Assembly: GCF_003236305.1 (NCBI RefSeq)
Contig: NZ_POTX01000002.1
Location: 1 to 64,000 of the forward strand
Origin: Micromonospora endophytica
Lineage (GTDB): Bacteria > Actinomycetota > Actinomycetes > Mycobacteriales > Micromonosporaceae
Length of the DNA stretch: 64,000 nt
Direction of reading: 5' to 3'
The notes below the pieces were generated by a model. The model had not been told where the DNA came from. It made no database searches and worked only from the letters and a program-made list of their open reading frames with translations. The position numbers and the translations under genes are program-made. This document shows, in pieces, positions 33,116-42,557 of this stretch; the stretch's first letter is position 1; every line of letters starts with the position of its first letter.

Positions 33116-34791
33116 CCGAGACCGCGCCCGACGACAGCACCGCAGCGGCTGATCCGCTGCTGCGGATCAGCGACATCACCATCGAGTACCGGACCGGCCG
33201 CCGCCGGTGGACCCCCGCGGTGCGGGGCGTCAGCCTGCACGTCGAGCCGGGCGAGTTCGTCTCGCTGGTCGGCGAGTCCGGCTCGGGCAAGACCACCCTG
33301 GTGCAGGGCGCGCTGGGCCTGCTGCCGGCGGCGGCCCGGATCCGGGCCGGCACGATCGCGTACTCCGGGGTCGACGTCACCGGCTGGAACGACAGGCGGT
33401 TGGCGCTGGTCCGCGGCAACTACGTCGGTTTCATTCCGCAGGACCCGAACACCGCGCTCAACCCGGTCAAGAAGATCGGTCAACAGGTGATCGAAGCGGT
33501 CCGGTTCAACCAACCCCGCTCGAACAAGGCGGCACAGTATCGCGAGGCGGCGCTGAGCAGTCTGCGCACCGCCGGGCTGACCGACCCCGAGCGGGTGTTC
33601 CAGCAGTACCCGCACGAACTCAGCGGCGGCATGAAACAACGGGCGCTCATCGCGATCGCGCTCGCCGGCCAACCGAAAATCATCATCGCTGACGAGCCCA
33701 CCAGCGCCCTCGACGTCACCGTGCAGAAGGTCATCCTCGACCACCTGATCCGGTTGCAGGACGACCTCGGCATCGGCATCCTGCTGGTCACCCACGACCT
33801 CGGGGTGGCGTTGGATCGCTCCGACCGGCTCCTGGTCATGCGCGACGGCGAGGTCGTCGAGCAGGGCCCGGTACGCCAGGTGCTCACCCAACCGGCGAAC
33901 GACTACACCCGTCGGCTGCTCGACGCCGCCCCGGCCCGGCACCACGGCCGCCTCGAACCAGCCACAGGCGTACGCACGGTGGCCGCCGACGCGCCGGTGG
34001 CGCTGCGGGCCCACGCCCTGACCAAGACCTACCAGTTGCGGGGTCGGCGCCCACACCGTGAGCTGCGCGCCCTGGACGCCGCCGACCTGCTCGTCCGCGC
34101 CGGCACCACACATGCCATCGTCGGCGAGTCCGGGGCGGGAAAATCCACCCTGGCCAGCATTCTGGTCGGCTTCACCACCGCCGACCACGGCACCGTCCAG
34201 GTCGGTGACCGGGAGTTGACCAGCCTGCGGCACACCCAACTGCGGGAGCTGCGCCGCGACCTGCAGTTCGTGTTCCAGAACCCGTTCACCTCGCTCGACC
34301 CCCGGTTCCCGGTCAGCCGGATCATCGCCGAGCCGCTGCACGCCTTCCGGCTGCTGCCGGGCAAGCAGCAACGGCGGGCCCGGGTGGTCGAGCTGCTCAG
34401 GTCGGTGGCGCTGGACGAGAGCTACCTGGACCGGCTGCCCAGCCAGCTCTCCGGGGGGCAGCGGCAGCGGGTCGCCATCGCGCGGGCGCTCGCCCTCAAC
34501 CCCCGGATCCTGGTGCTCGACGAGGCGGTCAGCGCGCTCGACGTGTCGGTGCAGGCACAGATCCTGCAACTGCTCGTCGACCTGCAGGCCGAACTCGGGC
34601 TCAGCTACGTGTTCGTCACCCACGACCTCGGTGTGGTCCGGCTCATCGCCGATGACGTCACGGTGATGCAGGACGGCGTCGTGGTCGAGACCGGCGAGGT
34701 CGAGCAGGTGTTCCACGCCCCACAGCACGCGTACACCCGGCAGCTGCTGGCGGCGATGCCGGGCACCCGGCTCGCCGCCGACGCCCGTTAA
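33112..34791 (+). CDS. Fused double ABC ATPase (DppD-DppF-like)
   Basis: This 559-residue protein has two complete ABC domains. The first has GESGSGKT, signature LSGGMKQRALIAIALA and Walker B IIIADEPTSALD; the second has GESGAGKS, LSGGQRQRVAIARALA and LVLDEAVSALD, with Ala in place of Pro in the second Walker B neighbourhood. Both have a switch His in VTHDLG. One polypeptide thus replaces the two ATPase subunits of the transporter. It follows the permeases by a four-base overlap and precedes the first LLM gene by 11 bases. Confidence 0.92.
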   Translation: MTETAPDDSTAAADPLLRISDITIEYRTGRRRWTPAVRGVSLHVEPGEFVSLVGESGSGKTTLVQGALGLLPAAARIRAGTIAYSGVDVTGWNDRRLALVRGNYVGFIPQDPNTALNPVKKIGQQVIEAVRFNQPRSNKAAQYREAALSSLRTAGLTDPERVFQQYPHELSGGMKQRALIAIALAGQPKIIIADEPTSALDVTVQKVILDHLIRLQDDLGIGILLVTHDLGVALDRSDRLLVMRDGEVVEQGPVRQVLTQPANDYTRRLLDAAPARHHGRLEPATGVRTVAADAPVALRAHALTKTYQLRGRRPHRELRALDAADLLVRAGTTHAIVGESGAGKSTLASILVGFTTADHGTVQVGDRELTSLRHTQLRELRRDLQFVFQNPFTSLDPRFPVSRIIAEPLHAFRLLPGKQQRRARVVELLRSVALDESYLDRLPSQLSGGQRQRVAIARALALNPRILVLDEAVSALDVSVQAQILQLLVDLQAELGLSYVFVTHDLGVVRLIADDVTVMQDGVVVETGEVEQVFHAPQHAYTRQLLAAMPGTRLAADAR

Positions 34792-34802
34792 GGAGTGAGG
34801 CC

Positions 34803-36026
34803 ATGTCCCGTCAGCTGCACCTGAACGTCAACATCCTCAACGCGGGGGTTTTCGGTGGCTCGTGGCGCTTCCCGGGCACCGACGCCACCGCCAGCTACAC
34901 CATCGCGCACTACACCTCGATCGCCAAGAAGGCCGAGCAGGCCAAGCTGGACGCCGTCTTCCTGGCCGACGGCCCCGCCCTCGACCCGAGCATCGCGCAC
35001 CGTACCGGCAACAACCTGGAACCCAGCACCGTGTTGGCGCGCATCGCCGCGCAGACCGAACGGATCGGCCTGATCGCGACGCTGTCCTCGTCGTACAACG
35101 ATCCGGTCGAGGTGGCCCGCCGGCTCGGCGACCTCGACCACGTCAGCGGTGGCCGGTTCGGCTGGAACGTGGTGACCACCGCCGGCTCGGTGGCGGCGCG
35201 CAACTTCGGCCGCGCCAGCGAGCCGGAGCACGCCCAGCGGTACCGACGCGCCGCCGAGTTCGCCACCCACGTGGTGGCAAGTTGGGCGGCCCGGACCGAC
35301 CTCGTCTCACCGCAGGGCCGACCGGTGGTGGTCCAGGCCGGCGGCTCCCGGGACGGCCGCCGGCTGGCCGCCCAGGTCGGCGAGGTCATCTTCTCCGCCG
35401 ACCAGGATCTTGCGCACGCCCGGGCGTTCCGCGCCGAGATCCGCGCCGGTGCCGCCGAGTTCGGCCGGCGACCCGAGGAGGTGGTGATCCTGCCCGGGAT
35501 CTCCACGGTGGTGGGCAGCACCGAGGCCGAGGCCCGGGCCCGTCGGGCACTGCTCGACGACCTGCTGCCCGACGCGTACGCCCGCGCCCGGCTCGCCGGC
35601 CAGCTCGGCTTCTCCCTCGACGGGCTCTCCGACGACGAGCCGATCCCGGCCGAGCTGCTGGTGGAACCCGACGCGGCCGGTGGCTCGCAGACCTTCTTCC
35701 GGATCGTCAAGACGATCATCGACACCGAGAATCCGACGCTCGGTCAGCTGCTGAAGAAGCTCTCCGGAGGTGCCGGTCACCGCATCGTCGTCGGCACCCC
35801 GGAGCAGATCGCCGACGACATCGAGACCTGGTTCCGGGCCGGCGCGGCGGACGGCTTCAACGTGATGCCCGATGTCCTGCCGTCGGGCTTCGACGACTTC
35901 GCCGACCACGTCGTGCCCGAGCTGCAGCGGCGCGGCCTGTTCCGGACCGAGTACGACGGGCGGACCCTGCGCGAGCACCTCGGGCTGCCCCTGCCATCCG
36001 CACATCTGGAGGTCACTGCTTCATGA
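34803..36026 (+). CDS. LLM class flavin monooxygenase (NtaA/SnaA/DszA/DmoA family)
   Basis: This 407-residue enzyme opens HLNVNILNAGVFGGSWRFPGT and has LIATLSSSYNDPVEVARRLGDLDHVSGGRFGWNVVTTAG, the hallmark of the NtaA/DszA monooxygenases that act on sulfur or chelate substrates with FMNH2. The later segments GRPVVVQAGGSRDGRRLAAQ and GTPEQIADDIETWF are also typical. The length is somewhat below the usual 440-460 residues. It is fifth in the transport-oxidation operon and overlaps the next gene by four bases. Confidence 0.88.
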   Translation: MSRQLHLNVNILNAGVFGGSWRFPGTDATASYTIAHYTSIAKKAEQAKLDAVFLADGPALDPSIAHRTGNNLEPSTVLARIAAQTERIGLIATLSSSYNDPVEVARRLGDLDHVSGGRFGWNVVTTAGSVAARNFGRASEPEHAQRYRRAAEFATHVVASWAARTDLVSPQGRPVVVQAGGSRDGRRLAAQVGEVIFSADQDLAHARAFRAEIRAGAAEFGRRPEEVVILPGISTVVGSTEAEARARRALLDDLLPDAYARARLAGQLGFSLDGLSDDEPIPAELLVEPDAAGGSQTFFRIVKTIIDTENPTLGQLLKKLSGGAGHRIVVGTPEQIADDIETWFRAGAADGFNVMPDVLPSGFDDFADHVVPELQRRGLFRTEYDGRTLREHLGLPLPSAHLEVTAS

Positions 36027-36994
36027 GTACCGCTGTTCAACTCGCGCTCGGGGTCGGCGTGCCCGATCCACACCGGTCCGACGGTCCGACGGTGGTGTCC
36101 CTCGCCGCGGCCCGCACCATCGCGGCAGTGGCCGAGCAGGTCGGGCTCGCGGCGATCCGACTCGTCGACGGCGGACCGTCCGGGCGTACCCTCGACCCGA
36201 CGGTGGTCGCCGGCTACCTCGCCGGTGTGCACGGCGGCGTCGGATACGTCACCGAGATCCCGACCACCCGGCATGCGCCCTACAACGTCGCCCGCCGGGT
36301 GCTCTCCCTCGACCGGGCCACCGCCGGCCGCGTCGGCATCGCGTTGCAGGCGGGCCAGGGCGACGAGGTGAGCGCGGTGACCGCGCCGGTTCCCGACGCG
36401 ACCGACCCGACCCGACGGTGGACCGAGTACGCCCGGGTGCTGACCCGGCTGTGGGAATCGTTCCCACAATCCGCGCTGATCGGCGACCAGCAGGCCGGGG
36501 TCGTCGTCGACACGGCACGCGTCACGCCGATCAACCACGAGGGCGTGTTCTACCGGGTCGCCGGCCCGTTGGACGGCCCGTCGTCCCGGCAGGGACGTCC
36601 GGTCATCGTCGCCGACCTCGGCGCCCTCGACGCGACGGCGGTCGCCGAATCCGTAGACGTCGTCGTGGTGGACCGGTCGTCCGCCGCCGACGCGGACGCC
36701 ACGGTGACCGAGGCTCTGGGCCGCGTCGGCCGGTCCCGCCACGACGTCGCGCTGCTCGGCCGCGCCGACCTCGCCGGGTACACCCCGGCAACCGCCGGCA
36801 CCTACGGCGACGAACTGCGCGACTGGGCCGCCGAGCATCGGCTCGACGGCGTCGAACTGGTCGCCAAGGGCGGCAGCGACGCGATAGTCACCGCGCTGCG
36901 CACGGTGGTGCCGCGGCTGACCGATCCGGCCAGCACGCCGGCCACGCTGCGCGCCGCGCTGGGCCTGTCCGAGGTCGCGGCGGTACTGGCATGA
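36023..36994 (+). CDS. Short, divergent LLM-like protein
   Basis: This 323-residue protein is a luciferase-like TIM barrel by pattern: IRLVDGGPSGRTLDPTVVAGYLAGVHGGVGYVTEIPTTRHAPYNVARRVLSLDRATAGRVGIAL and RRWTEYARVLTRLWESFP, then EGVFYRVAGPLDGPSSRQGRPVIVADLG. It is missing the usual C-terminal insertion and much of the conserved flavin pocket text, so it may be a partner subunit or have a different substrate. It sits between a full LLM enzyme and the acyl-CoA-dehydrogenase-fold gene with four-base overlaps on both sides. Confidence 0.75.
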   Translation: MSTAVQLALGVGVPDPHRSDGPTVVSLAAARTIAAVAEQVGLAAIRLVDGGPSGRTLDPTVVAGYLAGVHGGVGYVTEIPTTRHAPYNVARRVLSLDRATAGRVGIALQAGQGDEVSAVTAPVPDATDPTRRWTEYARVLTRLWESFPQSALIGDQQAGVVVDTARVTPINHEGVFYRVAGPLDGPSSRQGRPVIVADLGALDATAVAESVDVVVVDRSSAADADATVTEALGRVGRSRHDVALLGRADLAGYTPATAGTYGDELRDWAAEHRLDGVELVAKGGSDAIVTALRTVVPRLTDPASTPATLRAALGLSEVAAVLA

Positions 36995-38190
36995 GCGCCG
37001 TCGCCGCCGCCGTCGAGTACACAGTGGCCGGGATCCGGGCCGGCAGCGCGCCGATCCTGGCCCGGCTGGCCGCCACTGCCGCCCGCCGCGAACAGGGCCG
37101 CGACTACGCCTTCGACGACGTGCGGGCCCTGGCCGAGCAGCGGATCACGCTGACCGGGATAGCCACCGCCGACGGCGGCGCGGGCGGCGCGGTGCGGGAC
37201 GTGGCCGATCTGATCATCGCCATCGCCCGCGCCGACTCCAACGTCGCCCAGGCGCTGCGGGGCAGCTTCCTCACCGCCAATCAGGTAGCCACCCGCGCCG
37301 ACCTGCCGAACCGGGCCACGACCCTGCGCCGACTGCGCAACGGCGACCTCTTCGCCGGCACCGGCAACGAACGCACCGGCGGGGCCAGTGGATCGGTGCA
37401 CACCACCATCCGGCCCGACGGCGACGGGCACGTGATCAACGGCGAGAAGTACTACTCGACCGGCGGTCTCTACGCCTCCTGGTTCTCCGGCTCGGCAAAG
37501 GACGCCGAGGGCAAGGTGTACGGGTTCACCGTGCCGGTGGACCGTCCGGGCGTGCAGCGCCTCGACGACTTCGACGCGGTCGGCCAGCGCCTCACCGCCA
37601 GCGGCACCACCCGGCTGGTGAACGTACGGGTCTCCGCCGACGAGGTGGTGCTCCGCGACACCACTCGGCTGGACAACCCGTGGCTGGGTTCCTTCGCCCA
37701 GCTGTACCTGGCCGCGATCGAGGCGGGCATCGCCGCCGCCGCACTCGACGACGCGGTGCGGTTCGTCCGCGAGCGAGCGCGGCCGATCAAACACAGCACA
37801 GCGACCAACAGCAGCGACGACCCGTACGTGCGGCAGACCGTCGGCGAGATCGCCGCCCGGGCCCAGGCCGCCCGATCGGTGGTGTTGTTCGCCGCCGAGG
37901 CCCTGGACGGCCTGTCCGCCGTACGTGGTCCGGCGGCGCGGGCCGCGGGCGCCGAGGTGGCGGTGACCGTGGCGCAGAGCGGGGTGGTCGCCATCGAGTC
38001 GGCGTTGCGCGCCGCCGAGTTGCTCTTCGACGTCGCGGGCGGGTCGATCACCGGCCGCCAGTTCGGTCTCGACCGGCACTGGCGCAACGCCCGCACGGTC
38101 GCCAATCACAACCCACGGCAATGGAAGGCGGCCGTGTCCGGCGCGTACCACCTGGTCGGCGAGGAGCCGCCGACCACAGGTCTGTTCTGA
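36991..38190 (+). CDS. Acyl-CoA dehydrogenase-fold monooxygenase (SfnB/DszC-like)
   Basis: This 399-residue flavoprotein has the DszC/SfnB pattern: DSNVAQALRGSFLT in the first half, GEKYYSTGGLYASWFSGSAKDAEGK, and the C-terminal HWRNARTVANHNPRQWK. Members oxidise organosulfur substrates with reduced flavin instead of dehydrogenating acyl-CoA. It is a second copy of the type at 27914. The ATG at 36991 overlaps the previous stop, and a short gap with GAAGGGA leads to the aldo-keto reductases. Confidence 0.86.
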   Translation: MSAVAAAVEYTVAGIRAGSAPILARLAATAARREQGRDYAFDDVRALAEQRITLTGIATADGGAGGAVRDVADLIIAIARADSNVAQALRGSFLTANQVATRADLPNRATTLRRLRNGDLFAGTGNERTGGASGSVHTTIRPDGDGHVINGEKYYSTGGLYASWFSGSAKDAEGKVYGFTVPVDRPGVQRLDDFDAVGQRLTASGTTRLVNVRVSADEVVLRDTTRLDNPWLGSFAQLYLAAIEAGIAAAALDDAVRFVRERARPIKHSTATNSSDDPYVRQTVGEIAARAQAARSVVLFAAEALDGLSAVRGPAARAAGAEVAVTVAQSGVVAIESALRAAELLFDVAGGSITGRQFGLDRHWRNARTVANHNPRQWKAAVSGAYHLVGEEPPTTGLF

Positions 38191-38207
38191 GCAGCGAAGG
38201 GAAAACC

Positions 38208-39248
38208 ATGACCATCAAGGTGAACCGTGTCCTGGGACGCAGCGGCGTGCCGGTCAGTCCGTTGGCGCTGGGCGCGATGAACTTCGGCCGGTGGCAGGAG
38301 GAGGCGGAGAGCATCCGGATCATCCAGGCCGCGCTCGACGCCGGCATCACCGTCGTCGACACCGCCGACGTGTACGCCCAGGGCACCTCGGAGGAGATCG
38401 TCGGCAGGGCGTTGCAGGGACGCCGCGACGATGTCTTCCTGGCCACCAAGTTCCACGGCCAGATCGGCGACAATCCGCAGCACGCGGGGAACTCGCGCCG
38501 CTGGATCGTGCGCGCCGTGGAGGACAGCCTGCGCCGGCTCGGCACCGACTATCTGGACCTGTATCAGGCGCACCGGCCGGATCCCCACACCGACCTGCTG
38601 GAGACGTTGCAGACCCTCACCGACCTGATCCGACAGGGCAAGATCCGCTACTACGGCACCTCGGTGTTCCCCGCCCATCAGCTTGTCGAGGCGCAATGGC
38701 TGGCCGACAAGCACGGCCTCATCGCACCGCACACCGAGCAGCTGCCGTACTCCCTACTCGTGCGCAGCGCCGAGCGGGAGGTCTTCCCGGTCACCCGCAA
38801 GTACGGCGTCGGGGTGCTCAGCTACGGCCCGCTGGCCGCCGGCTGGTTGTCCGGCGGCTACCGGGTCGGTGGCGAGCAGCCGCAGTCGGCCCGCGCCGAC
38901 CACATCCCCGGTCGGTTCGACATCGGCCTGCCCCGCAACCAGCGCAAGTTGGCGGCCGCGGACGCCCTGGCGCAACTGGCCGAGGCCAACGGCCTGACGC
39001 TTATCGACCTGGCGTTGGCGTTCGCGCTGAACCATCCGGCGGTCAGCACCGTCATCGTCGGCCCGCGGACCCTCGATCACCTCGACAGCTACCTCAAGGC
39101 CGCCACTGTCGAACTCGACGGGCAGATCCTCGACCGGATCGACGAGATCGTCGAACCGGGTACGCATTTCATCGAACGCGACACCGGCCGGGACACCCCG
39201 TCCCTGGCCCCGACCGCGCTACGGCGCAACCAGGGAGCGACCGCATGA
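38208..39248 (+). CDS. Aldo/keto reductase
   Basis: This 346-residue protein has a standard aldo-keto reductase frame: LGRSGVPVSPLALGAMNFG, VVDTADVYAQGTSEEIVGRAL with catalytic Asp and Tyr, LATKFHG with Lys, and LYQAHRPDP with His. It resembles the MocA/YajO-like group. It is embedded in the flavoprotein operon, overlaps the next aldo-keto reductase by four bases, and may reduce the aldehyde left after C-S cleavage. The substrate is unknown. Confidence 0.87.
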   Translation: MTIKVNRVLGRSGVPVSPLALGAMNFGRWQEEAESIRIIQAALDAGITVVDTADVYAQGTSEEIVGRALQGRRDDVFLATKFHGQIGDNPQHAGNSRRWIVRAVEDSLRRLGTDYLDLYQAHRPDPHTDLLETLQTLTDLIRQGKIRYYGTSVFPAHQLVEAQWLADKHGLIAPHTEQLPYSLLVRSAEREVFPVTRKYGVGVLSYGPLAAGWLSGGYRVGGEQPQSARADHIPGRFDIGLPRNQRKLAAADALAQLAEANGLTLIDLALAFALNHPAVSTVIVGPRTLDHLDSYLKAATVELDGQILDRIDEIVEPGTHFIERDTGRDTPSLAPTALRRNQGATA

Positions 39249-40276
39249 GCTATGGCACCTTCGAACAGACGTACGCGGCGGCCGAGGACCGCTACCAGCA
39301 GGTGGCGTACCGCCGCACCGGCAACTCCGGTCTCGACCTGCCCGCGTTCTCCTTCGGGCTGTGGCAGAAGTTCGGCACCGACCACCCGTTCGACACCCAA
39401 CGCGAGATCGTGTTGCGCGCCTTCGACCTGGGCATCACCCACTTCGACAACGCCGACCGGTACGGCCCGCCGCACCGCGCCGCGCAACAGTTCTTCGGCA
39501 AGGTGCTCAAGCGGGACCTGGCTCCGTACCGGGACGAGTTGATCCTGTCCACCAAGGCCGGCAACCCGATTGGTCCCAGCCCGTACCTCAGGGGCGGCTC
39601 CCGCAAGTCGCTGCTCACCTCGCTGGAGCACAGCCTGCGCGACCTCGGCACCGACCGCGTCGACATCTTCTACAGCCACAGCCCCGATCTGAGCACTCCG
39701 CTGGAGGAGACGGTCGGTGCGCTGGTCAGCGCCGTGCAGCAGGGCAAGGCGCTCTACGTCGGCATCTCCAACTATCCGACGGAACGGGCGCAGGAGGTCG
39801 TCGCGCTGTTGCGCCAGGCCGGCGTCCCGCTGCTGCTGCACCAGCCGCGATACTCGATCTTCGATCGGCGTCCCGAACAGAACGGTCTGCTCAAGCTGGC
39901 CGCCGAGGAGGGCTTCGGGCTGGTCGTCTACTCGCCACTGGCCCAGGGTCTGCTCACCGACAAGTACCTCACCGGCATCCCGGAGGGTGCCCGGGCCAGC
40001 AACAGCGCCTTCCTGAAGCCCGACGTCATCGACGACACCTACCGGCAGCGGGCTGCCGCGCTCAACCGGATCGCCGAGGAGCGGGGCCAGTCACTGGCCC
40101 AGTTGGCGTTGCAGTGGGTGCTGCGGCAGCCGCAGGTCACCTCGGCGCTGCTCGGCGCCAGCTCGACCTGGCAGTTGGAGCACAACATCCGGGCGCTGGA
40201 CTTCCCGCCGCTGACCGAGCAGGAACTGGCGCTGATCGACGAGCACGGCGTACACGGGACGGGACTGAAGCTCTGA
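39245..40276 (+). CDS. Aldo/keto reductase (YghZ-like)
   Basis: This 343-residue aldo-keto reductase opens YRRTGNSGLDLPAFSFGLWQKFG and contains FDNADRYGPPHRAAQQFFGKVLKRDLAPYRDEL, LSTKAG, FYSHSPD and QGKALYVGISNY. This matches the YghZ/GpR branch, which reduces glyceraldehyde derivatives or methylglyoxal; Asn replaces Thr in the FDTA motif. Two tandem aldo-keto reductases in this cluster suggest aldehyde products. Confidence 0.87.
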   Translation: MSYGTFEQTYAAAEDRYQQVAYRRTGNSGLDLPAFSFGLWQKFGTDHPFDTQREIVLRAFDLGITHFDNADRYGPPHRAAQQFFGKVLKRDLAPYRDELILSTKAGNPIGPSPYLRGGSRKSLLTSLEHSLRDLGTDRVDIFYSHSPDLSTPLEETVGALVSAVQQGKALYVGISNYPTERAQEVVALLRQAGVPLLLHQPRYSIFDRRPEQNGLLKLAAEEGFGLVVYSPLAQGLLTDKYLTGIPEGARASNSAFLKPDVIDDTYRQRAAALNRIAEERGQSLAQLALQWVLRQPQVTSALLGASSTWQLEHNIRALDFPPLTEQELALIDEHGVHGTGLKL

Positions 40277-40277
40277 G

Positions 40278-42422
40278 ATGGCCGGCTTCCACCTCAACGT
40301 GTCCCTGATGACCCCCGGTCATTTCCGGCACGCCTGGCGACTACCGCACGTCGACCCGCTGGCCTATCTGGACATCGATCACTTCCGGCGGTTGGCCCGG
40401 ATCGCCGAGGACGCGAAGATCGACGCGGTCTTCCTGGGCGACGGGCCGGCGCTGGGCGCAGAGGTCGGCCAGGCACCCGGCACCGGACTCGATCCGCTCG
40501 TCCTGCTCGGCCACCTGGCGGCCGTCACCACCCACCTCGGCGTGGTGATCACCTGCTCGACGACATACAACTCGCCCTACAACCTGGCCCGCCGCTTCCA
40601 GGCGCTCGACCACGTCACACGGGGTCGGGCAGCCGTCAACATCGTCACCACCGGCACGCCGGCCGCCGCCGCCAACTTCGGCCTGACCGCACACCCCGAC
40701 AAGCAGACCCGCTACCGCCGGGCGTACGAGTTCCTGGACGTGGTCACCCGGCTCTGGGACGCCTGGGAACCCGAGGCGGTGGTCGCCGACAAGGCCAGCG
40801 GCCGCTACGCCGACCCGAGCCGCATCCATCGGCTCGACCATGTCGGTGAGTTCTTCTCGGTGGCCGGACCGCTGCCGGTGCCGGCCGGTCCGCAGGGCCG
40901 GCCAGTCATCGTCCAGGCCGGTGGCTCCCCCGGTGGGCTGGCGCTGGCCGGTGCCTTCGCCGACGTCGTGTTCACCGTGGCGCAGACCCAGGCCACCGCT
41001 GTCGCGTTCCGTGACGAGGTGCGTCGGCACGCGGTGGCGGCCGGGCGGCAACCCGACGACGTGCAGGTCTCCCTCGGCGTGGTGGTGCTGGTGGCGGCGA
41101 CCGAGGAGGAGGCCCGACGCCGGGAACGGGAACTCTACGACACCCTCCCGGTCGAGCAGTTGACCGTCGGCCTCACCCGCAACCTGGGGCTACCCGATGG
41201 CGTGTTCGGCCCGGACGACCCGATCACCGTCGACGACCTGCCCGACCTGATTCCCGGCGACGCGTTCTCCACCGGGTTCAGCACCGCCGTCCGGGCGCTG
41301 ATCGCGGCCGGTCCGCGTACCCCGCGCGAGCTGATCCAGCGGGGTGCCGGCGGGGCCGGGCACCGGCTGCTGGTGGGCACGCCAGAGCAGGTCGCCGACG
41401 ACCTGGAGTCGTGGTACGCGGCCGGCACCGCCGACGGCTTCACCGTGATGCCGGCGGACACCGCCGTCGATCTGGAGAACTTCGCCCGGTTGGTGGTGCC
41501 GATCCTGCAACGGCGGGGCCTGTTCCAGCGCGAGTACCACCATCCCACGCTGCGGGGTCGGCTCGGCCTGCTCGGGCCCCGCCCGACGTCCCCGCGCCCG
41601 GGGATCGACGGCACCGGGGAGCTGTTCTCCGCCGCCGCGCGCTACGGCGATCCGTCGGTGGCGCTCGGCGTGGCCACCGACGTCATCCGGCTGCAACTGG
41701 CGCACCGCTCGGTCCGCAGGTTCGGCCCTCGCGACGTCACCGACGACGAGCTGACCGCGCTGATCGCGGCGGCGCAGTCGGCTGCCACCTCCTCCAATCT
41801 TCAGCCGTGGAGCGTGGTGGCGGTACGCGACCCGGACCGCCGGGCACGTCTCTCGGCACTCGCCGGTGGCCAGGAGTTCATCGCCCAGGCCCCGCTGTTC
41901 CTGGTCTGGATCGCCGACCTCGGTCGGGCCCGCCGGCTGGCCGACCACGCCGGGACGCCGCTGGCTGCCACGGACTACCTGGAGAGCACCCTCATCGGTT
42001 TCGTCGACACCGCGCTGGCGGCGCAGAACGCCGTGCTGGCGGCGGAGTCACTCGGTCTGGGCACCGTCTTCGTCGGGGCGATCCGCAACCATCCTGAACG
42101 GGTCGCCGCCGAGCTGGGCCTGCCCCGTCACGCGGTGGCCACGTTCGGGCTGGCCATCGGCGCGCCGGACCCCTCCGAACCGGCCGGCGTCAAACCACGG
42201 CTGCCCCTCGACGCGGTCCTGCACCGGGAACGCTACGACGTCGACGCCGCCGACGCGCACCACGCGACGTACGACGAGCGGCTGGGCGCATACCAGAGCC
42301 GGTACGGGCTGTCGGGCACGTGGACCGAGCGGGTGCTCGCCCGACTCAGCGGACCGGAGTCCATGGCCGGACGACACCGCCTCCGGGAGGCGCTGGAAGG
42401 CTTGGGACTACCGTCCCGCTGA
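40278..42422 (+). CDS. Fusion of NtaA/DszA-type LLM monooxygenase with nitroreductase-type flavin domain
   Basis: This is a 714-residue two-domain protein. Residues 1 to about 435 form a full NtaA/SnaA-type LLM monooxygenase (FHLNVSLMTPGHFRHAWRLP, LDHVTRGRAAVNIVTTGTP, GTPEQVADDLESWYAAG). After a Pro-rich linker, residues of about 465-714 are a nitroreductase of the NfsA/FRP type: RSVRRFGPRDVTDDELTALIAAAQSAATSSNLQPWSVVAV and LGTVFVGAIRNHPERVAAELGLP. The C-terminal part could supply reduced FMN to the oxygenase in one chain. It is the last plus-strand gene, one base after the aldo-keto reductase. Confidence 0.88.
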   Translation: MAGFHLNVSLMTPGHFRHAWRLPHVDPLAYLDIDHFRRLARIAEDAKIDAVFLGDGPALGAEVGQAPGTGLDPLVLLGHLAAVTTHLGVVITCSTTYNSPYNLARRFQALDHVTRGRAAVNIVTTGTPAAAANFGLTAHPDKQTRYRRAYEFLDVVTRLWDAWEPEAVVADKASGRYADPSRIHRLDHVGEFFSVAGPLPVPAGPQGRPVIVQAGGSPGGLALAGAFADVVFTVAQTQATAVAFRDEVRRHAVAAGRQPDDVQVSLGVVVLVAATEEEARRRERELYDTLPVEQLTVGLTRNLGLPDGVFGPDDPITVDDLPDLIPGDAFSTGFSTAVRALIAAGPRTPRELIQRGAGGAGHRLLVGTPEQVADDLESWYAAGTADGFTVMPADTAVDLENFARLVVPILQRRGLFQREYHHPTLRGRLGLLGPRPTSPRPGIDGTGELFSAAARYGDPSVALGVATDVIRLQLAHRSVRRFGPRDVTDDELTALIAAAQSAATSSNLQPWSVVAVRDPDRRARLSALAGGQEFIAQAPLFLVWIADLGRARRLADHAGTPLAATDYLESTLIGFVDTALAAQNAVLAAESLGLGTVFVGAIRNHPERVAAELGLPRHAVATFGLAIGAPDPSEPAGVKPRLPLDAVLHRERYDVDAADAHHATYDERLGAYQSRYGLSGTWTERVLARLSGPESMAGRHRLREALEGLGLPSR

Positions 42423-42511
42423 CGCTGCCGGGGCCGACCTGATCCGGGCCGCACAGCGGGCCAGGCGTTGAGTGCCAGCTCCGCGGTCCCGGTCAGTTCG
42501 GCCACCGTGGC

Positions 42512-42549
42512 CCCGTCCCGGGCGGCGGCGGTGGCCGCCCCGGGACGGG
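42512..42549. terminator. Bidirectional hairpin between convergent genes
   Basis: CCCGTCCCGGGCGGC near 42512-42526 pairs with GCCGCCCCGGGACGGG at 42534-42549 with one bulged base. It lies between the convergent fusion gene and the acetyltransferase gene. Confidence 0.7.
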
Positions 42550-42557
42550 TCGGGATG

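Noticed and set aside
26853-42422. Antibiotic biosynthesis cluster because of the many oxidoreductases
   Set aside because: There are no PKS, NRPS, terpene or other scaffold genes. The set is transporters with sulfur-type flavoproteins.
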